The translations under genes and the position numbers were made by a program. The notes below the pieces were generated by a model. That model was not told the DNA's origin. It was given only the letters and a program-made list of their open reading frames with translations, and ran no database searches. Positions 10,185 to 22,419 of a stretch of DNA of 64,000 bases are shown here, piece by piece. The stretch is from contig CM040121.1 of the NCBI GenBank assembly GCA_022559845.1, positions 570,264,140 through 570,328,139 of the forward strand, read 5' to 3'. How positions within the stretch are numbered: position 1 is the stretch's first letter; every line of letters begins with the position of its first letter. The stretch is from Amorphophallus konjac. Its lineage: Eukaryota; Streptophyta; Magnoliopsida; Alismatales; Araceae.

Positions 10185-11611
10185 TCAAGTTACATTCAGC
10201 TTCTTATCCGCAAGAGGGCGGATATTCCTCAACTCTTTGAGGTAGCCACGGCGTTCTTCGTCGTTCTCTTCCACTTCTTCTTGCCACGGGCGCACCTTGC
10301 TGATCTCCCACATGGTCAGCGCGTTCCGAATTGCTCTCTCATCTTCCTCGGTCCCCATCTTCCTAGGTAGAAGGGGAGGGTAGTGTGATAGTGCAGGAAC
10401 TTCAGTCCGAGGTAGTCTGATCTGAAGATGGCACCGGTGCGGGTTGTAGATCGCCATCGTAGTATTTCCCACTAGCTGGAGGTCCAGGCCTTGACGCCGC
10501 GGTGTTCTGAGAAGAGTGCTCCGAAGGATTCTTGGTCGCATGATGAATTTCTCCATTGGTAAAGTATTGTAGAAGAGGCGACATTCATCCGTGTTTTCTT
10601 GTTCGCCGTCTTGCATTTAACCTGTGAAGAAAATCCAGATGCCCCTCCAATGAAGAAGAGAGAGTGGCTCCCGAAGATCCGGCTAGCAGAAGTAATATCT
10701 TCCTTGTGTTGGAATTTAATTCTCACTCCCATCCAACACTCGAGGAGTATCATGGAGCCAAACAAAGATCCTCCTAGGCAAGCGGAGCTTAGTCCTTCAT
10801 AGAGATATGAGAGGATCGCTTGAGAGATGGACATTCCCCGCCACAACCCATTGATAATCCTGAGATTTTGGATATCTAAGAGGTGGTCGGTAGTGGTGAA
10901 AATGAAGACTCCGCATAAGCAAACCGCCACCGCCTTGGCTATGGCTTCATATCTCTCCCACTTGTTTTTGCAATGAGACACTATCCATTGTGCCAAGGGT
11001 ATCAAATGAATGTGGTGTGGGCTGATCATGGTCCTCACATCCTTTGGATTATGGATGAAATCACTCAAGATCAAGGACGGGTCGATAGGCTCCACCGTGT
11101 AGCAAACTAGATCTCCATCCCCCGCCTTAGTCTTAGGAAGGGCTAGGTAGGTTTCTACCTCCTCTAAAAGGACTGTTGCTTCGAAGGAAGGGAAGATGAA
11201 GGTATGTGTTTGTGGATGCCACAACTCTATGAGGGCTGAAATACTAGGCCAATCTAGTGACAATTTCTGGAAATTCTTGCCTAAAACCAAGAGAGGTTGA
11301 AGGTGCCACGCTTTAAGGATTGATGTAACCTCTAAAGGGAGTGCCTTTACCATGGGATCCACCCACTTCAGATTAGAATAGCATCTTGGACCAGGAAGAG
11401 GCTAAGAAGAAGAAGGAGATCATGAGAAGATGAAGTGCAGAAATTTCTGAACTTGGCTAAGTCAGAAAGAGCTTACCACTCTTTGAGCATTGGAGCTTAG
11501 ATGTTTGGGAATTGAGGTTAGCCTTTGCAGCTCTCCGTGTCCTTTCCTCGCAGCCTTAGGCCCGGTGTAGACCTTCTCCTCCATGGCCATCATCTTGAAG
11601 CTTCTCTTCAT
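10185..11611 (-). pseudogene. Antisense PMD (plant mobile domain) gene 1 of element P
   Basis: Minus strand, two main exons. Exon 1 is 11611-11477 (45 codons, first ATG at 11611, others at 11593 and nearby), with donor GTAAGC. Exon 2 starts at 11401 after TTCTTCTTAG, in phase. It reads DPMVKALPLEVTSILKAWHL, then WHPQTHTFIFPSFEATVLLE, which is the start of the plant mobile domain (aminotransferase-like fold family, PF10536 by recall). Near 10610 the frame must shift by one to enter a tail of about 140 codons ending at 10185, rich in Arg and Glu (TEEDERAIRNALTMWEISK). The shift is an indel, or an unseen intron ending at TTCTTCACAG. The function of PMD in retroelements is unknown; the domain is found in MAIN/MAIL proteins and in transposons. 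Confidence 0.72.
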
Positions 11612-11850
11612 CTTGTTTCCTGCCCTTAGGAGAAGTTTTTTCAGCCTCCTAGTAGAGAATTCAGCAAAGATACGATTTTGGCTAAGTTTCCAAGTCTTAA
11701 AGGCTTGATTTTGGCTTTAAAGAGATAAGATTTGGATTAGAAGACTTTATCTTAAGTCTGGGAGAAGTCTAGAGTGGATTAAGGGTTTCTTATATCAGAT
11801 TTTGCCTCTCATGGCACAATCCGTCTCGGAGTACGTTTCAGACTCTAACG
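11612..11850. other. Spacer upstream of PMD gene 1
   Basis: Noncoding. It would contain the promoter and leader of the minus-strand gene. No strong TATA box is seen. Confidence 0.4.
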
Positions 11851-11851
11851 G

Positions 11852-12692
11852 TCTATCGTAGGGCCGTCACTTGCATCTGACGCGCCAGCTCTGGGCCGTC
11901 ACATTTCCTGTGGGTTTAATTTAACCCAATCTCGTTCTGCCAATCTTGACGGTCTAGCATCAGGTCGTTATCATTTGTGACGCATGGCCTCTAAACCGTT
12001 ACATTCTCTGCCGCTCAATTTTGGCTTCTTCTTGGTCAATCATTCTCAACGGTCTTGCTCATGACCGTTATCTATCTCTGATGCACTGCGCTTGGACCGT
12101 CACATTTCCTGTACATCCCATGCATACCCAAGTCTGTACATCATTTGAAGTCTATACATCCCATGCATACCCAAGTCTGTACGTCATTTTAAGTCTATAC
12201 ATCCCACGCATACCCAAAGTCTATACATCCCATGCATACCCAAGTCTGTACATTACCTGGAGTCTAGTCTTCATCCAAGTCTATATCTTCCTCGTCCAAA
12301 GTCCATACAGATCCAAGTCCATGCATTGCCCAAGTGTGCACAACCCCAAGTCTGTACATTCCTCGTCCAAAGTCCATACATTCTTCAAGTCTGAGCGTCC
12401 TTTGCTAAAAACGAAGTCTATACATCGTTTGGTCATCTGCACTCCAAGTCTATACATCACTATGGCAAGGTCTGTACACTCATGAGTATAGTCAGTGCAT
12501 TCATAGTTCAATCCCGTTCTGTCATCTTTAACGGTCTAGCTTTTGGCCGTTACTTATCTCTGACGCCCCGGCTATGGACCGTCACTCTTCCTGCTGCTCA
12601 GTTCTGAAAATTTGGGCTCTGTCCTCTCTAACGGCCTCCATCTGATGCGTTACTTGATCCTGACGGTCCGGACCTAGACCGTTACATTGTCT
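11852..12692. repeat. Double-hairpin blocks, zone 2 of element P
   Basis: Five blocks at about 11852-11919, 11946-12010, 12046-12113, 12525-12595 and 12627-12692. The form is the same as in zone 1, for example AACGGTCTAGCTTTTGGCCG followed by TTAC. The blocks are split by the GTCTGTACATC array. The zone lies between the two PMD genes. Confidence 0.72.
12108..12510. repeat. Degenerate array of AAGTCTGTACATC units
   Basis: About 15 irregular units of 20-30 bp with core CCCAAGTCTGTACATC or AAGTCTATACATC. It sits inside the hairpin zone and yields a false 154-codon ORF. Confidence 0.82.
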
Positions 12693-12694
12693 GC

Positions 12695-13030
12695 TGCTGA
12701 GATTGTGCTATTCCTTTCTGCCTCTGTTCAGACCTGGCGGTCTCACACACTTTCCATTCCATTCCTCCTGTCCATAATTTCATCCACACATCATCTCATC
12801 CACACTTTTTTCATACACACGTGTCCACATGCATTTCCTACATTTTCAATCACATTCTCACATGCTTTTTTTTGGCATTTTCCGTTCATTTATGTATTTA
12901 CCACATACACACATCCATTCATTCACACATTCACAAGAACAAACAAAAGACCAAGAAGAAAAATTCTCATTCCATTTTCATCATAAGTCATGTACAAGTA
13001 AAAGTGATAACCAAAGAAAAATCAAAACGC
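12695..13030. other. Spacer downstream of PMD gene 2
   Basis: AT- and CA-rich noncoding DNA with CACACAT-rich stretches. It would be the 3' untranslated part of the minus-strand gene ending at 13032. Confidence 0.4.
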
Positions 13031-13031
13031 A

Positions 13032-13469
13032 TCACTCGGCCGGCTTATCTGCCGGGCCACCATCAACATCTCCACCCTCCGGCTTCCTCACCGGTGGTGC
13101 TATGGAGGCACTCTCCTCCTGCTGTACCCTCTCTGCCCTCTCATTCCTCCGTTGGCCGGAGGAGCTGACAAGGTAGTCCGCCACTGACCCAGCATGAGCA
13201 GCACTCCTCGGCGCCCCGCTCTGAGAAACGCTCCGCTCCGGTCCTCGGCCCATCATCCGTATAGTCCTCTCCAAGGTCCGGACCTCGACCTTCATGTCGT
13301 GGGCCTCGAGTCGCGCAGCTCGTGCCTCGGACCGGTATCTCTCAAACTCTGCCGTCTGCGTGGCCGTCCGCGCAAGCTCTCCTCTCAATCGGGCCACCTC
13401 TGCTCGTAAGACCTCTGCCTCAGTCCGAGCCAGTTTCGCCTCAGCCGCTGCTGTGGCTAGCTCTCTCGC
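13032..13469 (-). pseudogene. Last exon of PMD gene 2: coiled coil and tail
   Basis: 145 codons and a stop. It opens ARELATAAAEAKLARTEAEV, with heptads rich in Leu, Ala, Glu and Arg over about 80 residues, then a Ser/Pro/Gly-rich end. Exons 5 and 6 (13846-13754, 13684-13544) add to the same coil. A coil after a PMD suggests a dimer or bridging protein; that is inference. Confidence 0.72.
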
Positions 13470-14659
13470 CTGTAGTGTGCATTTCATATGGTTAGTCACA
13501 TAAGCATTTAAAAGCATTTAAGTCAAAGCATTTAGCATCCTACCCGCTCCGCGAGGGTGGCCTCCGCCTCCTCGGCCAGGGCAACCGCTCGGGCGAACTC
13601 GGCGTCACGCTCGGCCCTGCCTCCCGCCGGCTGTGAGGAAGATGATGGGGCATCCGGTCTGACTCTTTGGGCTCCCTCGGCCCGCTGCATTTAGAAATCA
13701 TAGTCAGTCGTCATAATCATCATCATAATCATTTTAATCATTTAAAGTCTTACCAGAAGCTCCAAGGCAGCCCGGTACTCGTCCCGCTGCTGGACGGTGG
13801 CATGGAGTAGCCCCTCGAGCTCGGCTATCCTTCCCTCCGGGTCTAGCTGCATTTTAGAAGAATATAAGTCAGTGCATCTAGCATTTTGCATTTTGCATCA
13901 TATATGAAGAATTTAGGGTTTAGAAGTTGCATACCGGTTGTCGGGTACCTCGGTACACCCGGTCCCCGTACAGTTGAGCAAAGGCTTTCAAGTACGCCTC
14001 ATCGCTCTCATCCCGCTCCTTCACTGCTCTGCCCCGCTTGTTCCAGTCGTGGACGTACTTCGCCTTCCGGGCGCACCAATCTATGTCACCGCTAATTCCT
14101 TTCGCTGACTTGCCCGGGCGCTCGTCACTGCGGCGTGGAAAGGTCACCTCGGGCTGGTGTAGTCCCCGAGTCCTCAGGACCGGTCGGTAGTGGAGTGGCT
14201 CGATGATATGGATGCAGTGCAACCATGTGTCTCATCCCCGGTATGAAAGAGCTGCCTCCACCCATGGCTGTCCCTCGTAGCTCTCGCCTCTGTACGGGGT
14301 CCATCTCACCTGAAAGCATATTAGTCCATCCATCAACATGTTAGTCCATTTTATCATCATTTAGAAGCATTTAAAGCATTTAGAAAGCATTTTGAAGTTT
14401 TGGGCTTACCGCCGTGTGCGGGAAGGAATCCAAGTCGTCCTGGATCGCCCGGGTTAATCTGATGATCGACCCCGGGTCCCTTGCGACCACCCATCGTCTG
14501 GTGATCGGGATGCGACCGGCGTGGAGTAGCGTGCCTCTCCCGATGCCCGGGAGGTACATGTAGCTCCATATCTGCATTTAAAAGTCAATATCAATTCATG
14601 GCATTGCATTGTATAAAGCATAATCATAATCATATAGGAATTATTTAAATTGCATTTAC

Positions 14660-15275
14660 CTGAAGGAAAGGCGAGAAGCCGCCCAGCATCGTCTGTCGGT
14701 CCGTCGTGTTGAGGGACTCAAACAGGAAGGCCAGGACTGCCGCTCCCCAGGTGTACTTCCCGACTCTACCTAAATCTCTGATCATCGGTAGCAGCCTGCA
14801 ACTGATGACATCTGCCCGAGTCGCGAATAGGAGCTTCCCGAACAGTAGCATCAGGAATCGTCTCAGGATGCGATCTCCCTCCGATCCCGCCTCTGCCGCC
14901 ACTTGGGGGTGCACCTGGTCAATCACTCTACCCAGATGCTCCTCTGGTAGCTCTCCCACGGCTATCGCTGCTCCCCTCAGTCCTAGGCTCTCCTGCAGTA
15001 CTGATCTCGAGAGTTGGGATGACGTCTGCCCCGGTCTGATCAAATCTAGCCCTAGCAGCTCCTGGGCCATCTCTCGGTAGTCTCGGTAAGTCCATCCTGT
15101 CACTGCGGCTCCGTGTACCCGCAGTCCGGCAATCCTCGCCATGTCTTCCAACGTCGGGATCATGTGACCCCACGGGAAGATGAATGCCCTGCTGACTGGA
15201 TCCCACCTCTCGTGCAAAGCGTATAGCAGTGGCGTGTCCATCCGGATCACCTCGATGCTCAGCGCCTCGGCGAAC
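14660..15275 (-). pseudogene. PMD exon of gene 2, main part
   Basis: Codes for most of the plant mobile domain: ALHERWDPVSRAFIFPWGHM, PTLEDMARIAGLRVHG, and later GRVGKYTWGAAVLAFLFESL. The exon starts on the far side of element Q (22849-22763) with GKRRTRISWLQIRAMYQALP. Exons 3 and 4 continue the domain. Confidence 0.78.
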
Positions 15276-15280
15276 CCCAT
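15276..15280. repeat. Target site duplication CCCAT, left copy
   Basis: Identical to 22758-22762, the other side of element Q. Confidence 0.95.
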
Positions 15281-16266
15281 TGATGCGCGGAAAACGCACG
15301 TCGTTAATACGCCCCGCTACCAAATTAAAATATCCGGCCCACAAATTAAATAAATGAATAGTTAAGTGATGAGACCGAGTCGAATCCACATGGAGAAGTA
15401 GATTAGAAAGTTGAAAACCTTGAGTTTTTAAGATTTAAAAATCAAGAGAATTAAATTTAAACCGCCTTAGAAAGATTGGGATGTAATTTAGAAGGGTGGA
15501 ATCGATAGAAGAACAAATAGATAATTATAATGAAACTAAGGTGAACTAGGAAGAGAAATAACTTTTAAACCAGACACAATTAGAAGAAGTGGAACAAATG
15601 AAAGTTGTAGAGAATGAAAAGATGAAGAAGTTTGATGAAGAACACAGAATCAAAGAACAAGAGGAAGACAGTGAAAAATATGAAAAACTCGAGCTAAGGG
15701 TGCGGATGAACAGTAATATGGCAGAAATCAGAACAGTGAAAATTTAATTATAACTCTCAAAATAAGAAGATTTAGAAGAAGTGGTAGAAGAAGAAATTTT
15801 ATATCTACAAGAGAAGAACAACTTTCATGAATAACTCAGAGTAAAAAGAAGATTGGAAAGGCTTCAAAACAGAAGAATAATAGAAGATATCACCTCGGAT
15901 GAACAGTAATCACGTAGAACAGTACTTAAGAAAACGGAAAATAACTTTCAATCTAGAAGGAATTGAAGGAAATGCTAGAAAGAGAAGTTGAAGAAAACTT
16001 ACAGATGAACAACTTTGTAGAAGATAATAAATTGAAATAAGGATCACACAAGCTTGTAAATTGACTATGAAGAGCAAAAAATGGCTAAGAGTACAATGAA
16101 AATATTCAATACAAACTAACAACAAACTTCAAAACTTAAATATAAAGCTCTCAAAATCTTCTCCTACCAAAGTCACAAAGCAAGAACTTCAAGAACACTT
16201 ACAAATCTTAGTAACCCATAGCTTACAACTCTTTGCTATCTCCCCTTTTCATTACATTTGAAGCCC

Positions 16267-16274
16267 TTTATATA
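16267..16274 (-). promoter_or_regulatory. TATA box of element Q, left LTR
   Basis: TATATAAA on the minus strand in CCCTATATAAAGGGC. Matched at 21919-21926 in the right LTR. Confidence 0.7.
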
Positions 16275-16479
16275 GGGTAACACAACAACCCTATTCTAAT
16301 ATGAACACTTCTTGCTTCTTTTGTTGACAAATACAAGCAATTATTGCTATTTTTGACTTGGAATTGTGTGATAGCATGTGATGCACACTTTTCTAATTTT
16401 TCTGATTTTTCTGATTTTTTTGGCATTTTTTTCTCCTCCTTTCTCTCTCTTTCTCTCTCTTTTTCTCTCTCCTGCGGTC

Positions 16480-16705
16480 GCGTGCGCCGCCGTGCGCCGG
16501 CCGCTTTCTCTCCGCGTGAGACGCAGGCCGCGTGGGCCCGCCGTGCGTCGCCGTCTGTCCGGCCGCCGCGTGTCGGCCGCGGGTGCGGTGCGCCCGGCCC
16601 CGCCTCCTCCTCCTTCGCCGCGTGGCGGTTGACCAGGGGAGCGCGCTGACCCGCGCTCCCCCGCCTCGTCGCCCGTGCCCTTCGTGGCGCGGGTTCGATC
16701 CCTGC
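16480..16705. other. GC-rich block in the Q LTR with a tRNA-like B box
   Basis: Strikingly GC-rich in an AT-rich LTR; it ends GGCGCGGGTTCGATCCCTG on the plus strand. GGTTCGATCC fits the pol III B-box consensus. A good A box is not seen. The copy in the right LTR (22115-22335) is shorter. It may be a captured tRNA-derived piece; I do not call a gene. Confidence 0.4.
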
Positions 16706-16743
16706 AAAGGAAAACACACACGGACACACGCACACAAATTAGT

Positions 16744-16787
<44 letters not shown>

Positions 16788-17123
16788 TATGTATAAATCT
16801 TATAAAATCTCTAAAAATAGCAAATAAATCTATTTTTTTATTTTTATTTCTAATTTTTTTCTTTTCTTTTTGAACAAGTCCTTGGGCTTTTGGCCCATTT
16901 CCAAATATATATATATTTTTTTATTTTCTTTATTTTCTTATTTTTTTCCGTTTTGAATGCTTGCATAAATAAGCAAATATCTTTATTAACATTATTTAAT
17001 TTCAAAAAATTAAATATTTTACTCTAAATTAACAATAAGTGTGATATGTGTATATTTATTATTATTTAAGCTCATAAAAATGTGTATAATCATGAATTAA
17101 TAGGTAAAAATACACACTTATCA

Positions 17124-17135
17124 CACCCCCAACTT
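17124..17135 (-). promoter_or_regulatory. Polypurine tract of element Q
   Basis: In sense AAGTTGGGGGTG directly before the 3' LTR start TGATAAG. This primes plus-strand synthesis. Confidence 0.8.
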
Positions 17136-18373
17136 ACTCATTGCTAGTCCCTTAGCAATGCAAATAATGAAAATTTTTTGGACCAACAAGAGTTTAAAAC
17201 ATCCATGCCTCATTTCTAGATCATCTTTCATAGAGTCAACTAAAGATTAGGAATCTGGAATCATTATCACATATTAGCCTTATGTAGGAAATTCAGGTAC
17301 ATGATCAAGAATTCTAATCAAAATTCAGTAGCACTTGTGCATGTGTAATACTAAATTCACAGTAGAGACAATTGCGTCCTCCAGTTGCTATTCCGAACAA
17401 ATGCCTTTCAATTCTGCACTTCTTAATTAGAGCGTTCAGCATAATAGCTTTATTTGTCTGCCTTATTGCTATGTCCCTTTTGGGATCTCTTTTCCTTTTT
17501 TTTCTTTTTTTTTCTTTCTACTTTTTTTTCTATACACACATGATGCTGCACTACCCTTCACTGGTTTACGCGAACCTTAACACGTCTTAGGTGAAGTAGG
17601 CCCGATTACACAGATCAAAGTTCCCTTTTCCTTTTGACGTGAAACTCAACACGTCTTAAGTGAAGTAAGCCCGGTTACTCCGAATCGGAGCATTTTTCAT
17701 GGTATTTTTTTTCAAATTTTTTTCAATAGATAACATGGCAGAAAGCTTATAAAAGATCTCTTCCTCAAAAAGCGTAGAATATCAGGCAATATACCCAAAA
17801 TAGCAGAAGGCTTGTCCTGCTTGTTTCATTAGCGTGCAAAGTGATTTTCATTTTTCTAAAGTGCACATGAACTTTAAAAAGATTCTTATATCAGTTTTCC
17901 ATGGCTAGATTAAATAATCTTCCATCATCCTTATCCAGTCATTTCTATTCCAGAATTACTTTCAATGGAAGCATGAATCATAAAACTCAAAATGGGTTGA
18001 AAAAAAATGAGGTTGTATATGAATGCATGTGCAACATGATTTCCGTCCCCCCAACTTAAATGACATTGTCCTCAATGGCATGAACAATATGGAACAATAG
18101 AACAATGTAGACATGATATGTTTGGAAAAGAACGGGACAACCTGATGTGTACTTCGACGGCCTTGGTGTTTGAGAGGCGGTACTTGGCTTTGAAAATCGG
18201 AGCAACAGAGTAATCAATCAGCTTTCTCCCCCCAACTTATCCTTTATTCAAATCTGTAAATAAACACAAAACCACAATAAAAACTTGGGTTGCCTCCCAA
18301 GAAGCTATTTATTCTCACACAGAAATCACAAAATTTTTGGGTTGCCTCCCAAGAAGCGCTTAGTTTAACGTCT
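17136..18373 (-). other. 3' noncoding region of element Q
   Basis: Lies between the gag-like frame and the PPT. In sense it has GGGAGGCAACCCA twice (18278-18350) and a GAGGACAATGTCATTTAAG stretch before a run of G (18046-18075), both typical of the 3' part of Athila-type and related gypsy elements. Pyrimidine-rich tracts lie near 17480-17530. Confidence 0.65.
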
Positions 18374-20248
18374 TCAGCTAGACATATTACAGTTCACTAA
18401 CCAACGGGTGGCATTCAGAATGAGCCACCAAATGATCTTATCCTCCGATAAATTCCAACCCGTGTTCCATTGGAGGAAAAGATTATGCCTCGATGCATGT
18501 GGGTTAGAAGCATGCCAAGGTGGGTCTAGGAATTTGGATGGACCCCCTCGGTCAGTGAATGGTGGAGGAATTATTATAGCTACAATTACAAAATATTCCT
18601 CTGTATGTTTAAGGTCCTTATAAGTATTAAACACATCAATGCGGACCTTAATTTCTCTCAACTTTTCTCCTTCATCCTCACTTTTAAGATGTACTTGCGT
18701 ATTGTTTAGGTGAGAGAGGATAAGGGTGTTATGGATTTTTGGGGAATCTACCACATGGCCAGTGTCAAGGAGATAAGGAGGATTAGGAATGAAATCAGTT
18801 CGCTCCTCAACACAAGAATTCACAGAAGGCTCATATGGATCTAACCAGTTTGTGAGTTGCAGAATATTTGGAATGATTATAGATTCACCAAGGTTAGGGA
18901 TGGGGAAAAGATCCACATCCTTCTCTAAATCATGAGATGCCCAATCAGAGTGACTTTTCAGTGGAGTACCTGGTTCCTCAATTACCCAAGAAGATGGATT
19001 TATGTATACACTTAATTTACCCTCCACACTCATATTTTCATCATCATGTACTTGGAAAAAAGATTCATCAAATTTAAGAATGGCAAGTAATGGAATTTGG
19101 TTATTGACTGGCAAATCATCATCCTCTTCTTCTCCCCCCAACGACTCAAGATCATCATAATCCTCTTCACAAATGGAATGGGGTTTAGGCTTCTCATGCT
19201 GCTCTTCCTTTACGTCCTCCTCATAAGACTCTTCCATGATCCCCTCAAAATCAACAGTGATATGAGTGATAGATTGGGGAATCATAGGTTGAACATATGG
19301 ATTTTCATCGTTATCACGTCCATCAAATCCAGGAAGTTGGTCCTCAAGACTTATAGTGGAGTTGCTAGGCATTGGATCGACTTCCATTTCTATGATGTTT
19401 TTAGCAACCCGACTCACATGAGCCTCAAAGTTTTGTAGTTGTTCCTGGAAGGCTTGTTGTTGAGTCTGGAAGAGCCGTGTCAATTGATCAAACATCTCCT
19501 CCTTATGCAAATCTGTGTATGGAGGAGATAGATAAGTGGACTGAGAGTCAGATTGTGATGGATATTAGTTTGAAGGGTACTCAGTCCGAGAATGAGATGG
19601 TGGAGAGTGTATGGGTTGCCCTCCATAATAGGGTTGATCATAAGAATCATTTGGGTATGGGGCCCAATTTTGAAAATCTTGTTCTTGAGGACTTTGGCCT
19701 TGATCCTGATAAGACTCCCAAGAAGAATCATGTTGATCTCTCCAACCAGAATTAAAGTTATTTGGACATGGGTCAAAATAAGGTGTGGAGAGTTCTGGAG
19801 ACATTTGGGTTTGTCTTGCTTGGTCCATCCAAGAGATTGTTGGTTGATTTTCCCAGCTAGAGGTATAAGTATCTGAAGGTGATTCATAATCGGGCTGAAA
19901 AAATTGTTGATCATATTGGGCTTGCTCTGGGAGGAAAGGTAGATCATGACCCCCAAACTGAGTGGTTGGAACATGGTCCTGTGTAAACGATGGAAACTGG
20001 GCCATCATAGGTGACGTGATCTCATTTTGGGCCGACCACGAATATGGACTGTCATAAGAGGTCGGGTTGTTTTGGGTGAGAAATGAGTGTGGATTTGGGC
20101 AACCACCTACATAATGGGCCGGGTTATCCCACATGTGATCATTATCATGGTGACTAGGTGGTATGAAGGGATCTTGATCCATGGCTAGAAATTGATCAAA
20201 TTTATGAGCCAATTGGTCAAACCTAGCTAAGTTGTGTGCCCAATCCAT
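18374..20248 (-). pseudogene. Gag-like frame of element Q with one stop
   Basis: One frame of about 625 codons, broken only by TAA at 19567-19565 (CAA to TAA is likely). The first part (MDWAHNLARFDQLAHKFDQF...) is rich in Gln, Ser, Pro, Tyr and Asp. After the stop comes a predicted coil (QLTRLFQTQQQAFQEQLQNF), then VDPMPSN, which looks like the gag end of Athila-type elements, and a long acidic part. No CCHC zinc knuckle and no pol are present. Its function would be particle assembly, if the link to gag is right; it could also be an unrelated extra ORF. Confidence 0.6.
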
Positions 20249-20905
20249 AGATGAAAGTTATGATCTCACCATTTTTTGTATATTTTATTTCTTCTTCTTC
20301 TTCTTTTGATGCAAACAAATTATCAATTAAAGTCTAACTTAGATTCACCATCAAACTTATCCACCGGCCAGGTAACAGGTGTGGAAGTGGGAGGCTCCCC
20401 TTGCTTTCATAAGGTCCTAATTAAGTAACCACTTTCCCGCTTATAGCGTTTGCCGTTGACCTCTAACCTTAGACACCAGTTTCGAAGATGATAGTGAGAC
20501 CAAGTTATGCTTTTTTTTACTTTTGTTTTTCTATTTTTTTTTGTTAGTAAACTGAGCTAATCCACCATATTTTTTATTTCTTCTATTTTTTTATTTTTTT
20601 AAGAACATTTCTAAGCATGAAAATAAATTACATATTGAAATTAAAAATAAAGAAACTAAATATATGGAAAGATGATAAGAGTACTAACCGTAATCGCATT
20701 CCCTCGTTCTTTATTTGGTAAATAAAAAATAACAAGAGTAGAAGATAAAGAAGACTTACCTCGGGGAGACACAATACTTTTTGACATTTTCAAAATTTTC
20801 TATTTTTTTGTGCTTTTGTTGATCCTTTTATTTTTCTGCAAAAATAAGAGTGAGCACCAATATATATACAAAAGAAAGCACAAAGTTATCAACTTCAAAT
20901 TCAAA
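20249..20905 (-). other. Leader of element Q between PBS and gag-like frame
   Basis: AT-rich, noncoding, with T-runs on the plus strand near 20510-20600. It would be the 5' untranslated part of the element RNA and may carry the packaging signal. Confidence 0.5.
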
Positions 20906-20924
20906 CTTCCCGACAACGGCGTCA
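20906..20924 (-). promoter_or_regulatory. Primer-binding site of element Q
   Basis: In sense TGACGCCGTTGTCGGGAAG, 5 nt after the LTR. It resembles TGGCGCCGTTGCCGGGGA, the tRNA-Asp-type site of Athila and relatives, with a few changes. Confidence 0.75.
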
Positions 20925-20929
20925 AAATT

Positions 20930-22372
20930 TGATGCGCGAAAAACGCACGTCGTTAATACGCCCCGCTACCAAATTAAAATATCCGGCCCACAAATTAAAT
21001 AAATAGAATAGTTAAGTGATGAGACCGAGTCGAATCCACAGGGAGAAGTAGATTAGAAAGTTGAAAATCTTGAGTTTTTAAGATTTAAAAATCAAGAGAA
21101 TTGAATTTAAACAGCCTTAGAAAGATTGGGATGCAATTTAGAAGGGTGGAATCGATAGAAGAACAAATAGACAATTATAATGAAACTAAGGTGAACTAGG
21201 AAGAGAAATAACTTTTAAACCAGACACAATTAGAAGAAGTTGAAGAAATGAAAGTTGTAGAGAATGAAAACATGAAGAAGTTTGATGAAGAACACAGAAT
21301 CAAAGAACACGATGAAGACAGTGAAAAATATGAAAAACTCAAGAGCTAACGGTGTGGATGAACAGTAATATGGCAGAAATCAGAACAGTGAAAACTTAAT
21401 TATAACTCTCAAAATAAGAAGATTTAGAAGAAGTGGTAGAAGAAGAAATTTTAGATCTACAAGAGAAGAACAACTTTTATGAAGAACTCAGAGTAAAAAG
21501 AAGATTGGAAAGGCTTCAAAACAGAAGAATAATAGAAGGTATCACCTCGGATGAACAGTAATCACGTAGAACAGCACTTAAGAAAACGGAAAATAACTTT
21601 CAATCTAGAAGGAATTGAGGGAAATGCTAGAAAGAGAAGTTGAAGAACACTTATAGATGGACAACTTTGTAGAAGATAATAAATTGAAATAAGGATCACA
21701 CAAGCTTGTAAATTAACTATGAAGAGCCAAAAATGGCTAAGAGTACAATGAAAATATTCAATACAAACTAACAACAAACTTCAAAACATAAATACAAAAC
21801 TCTCAAAATCTTCTCCTACCAAAGCCACAAAGCAAGAACTTCAAGAACACTTACAAATCTTAGCAACCCATAGTTTACAACTCTTTGCTATCTCCCATTT
21901 TCATTACATTTGAAGCCCTTTATATAGGGTAACACAACAACCCTATTCTAATATGAACACTTCTTGCTTCTTTTGTTACAAATATAAGCAATTGCTGCTA
22001 TTTTTGACTTGGAATTGTGTGCTAGCATGTGCTGCACATTTTTCTAATTTTTCTGATTTTTTTGGCATTTTTTCTCCTCCTTTCTCTCTCTTTCTCTCTC
22101 TTTTTCTCTCTCCTGCGGCCGCGTGCGCCGGCCGCTTTCTCTCCGCATGAGACGCGGGCCGCGTGGGCCCGCCGTGCGTCGCCGTCCACCCGGCCGCCGC
22201 ATGTCGGCCGCGGGCGCGGTGCGCCCGGCCCCGCCTCCTCCTCCTTCGCCGCGTGGCGGTTGACCAGGGGAGCGCGCTGACCCGCGCTCCCCCGCCTCGT
22301 CGCCCGTGCCCTTCGTGGCGCGGGTTCGATCCCTGCAAAGGAAAACACACACGCACACAAATTAGTTATATA

Positions 22373-22419
<47 letters not shown>

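Larger units (their letters stand above)
15281..17123 (-). repeat. 3' LTR of element Q
   Basis: In sense it starts TGATAAGTGTGTAT and ends CGCATCA. Contains an AT-rich 5' part with a (TA)n run at 16745-16786, a GC-rich block at 16480-16705 and a TATA box. Confidence 0.93.

Noticed and set aside
16620..16710. tRNA gene
   Set aside because: Only a B-box-like end is seen; no acceptor stem, anticodon arm or A box fits.
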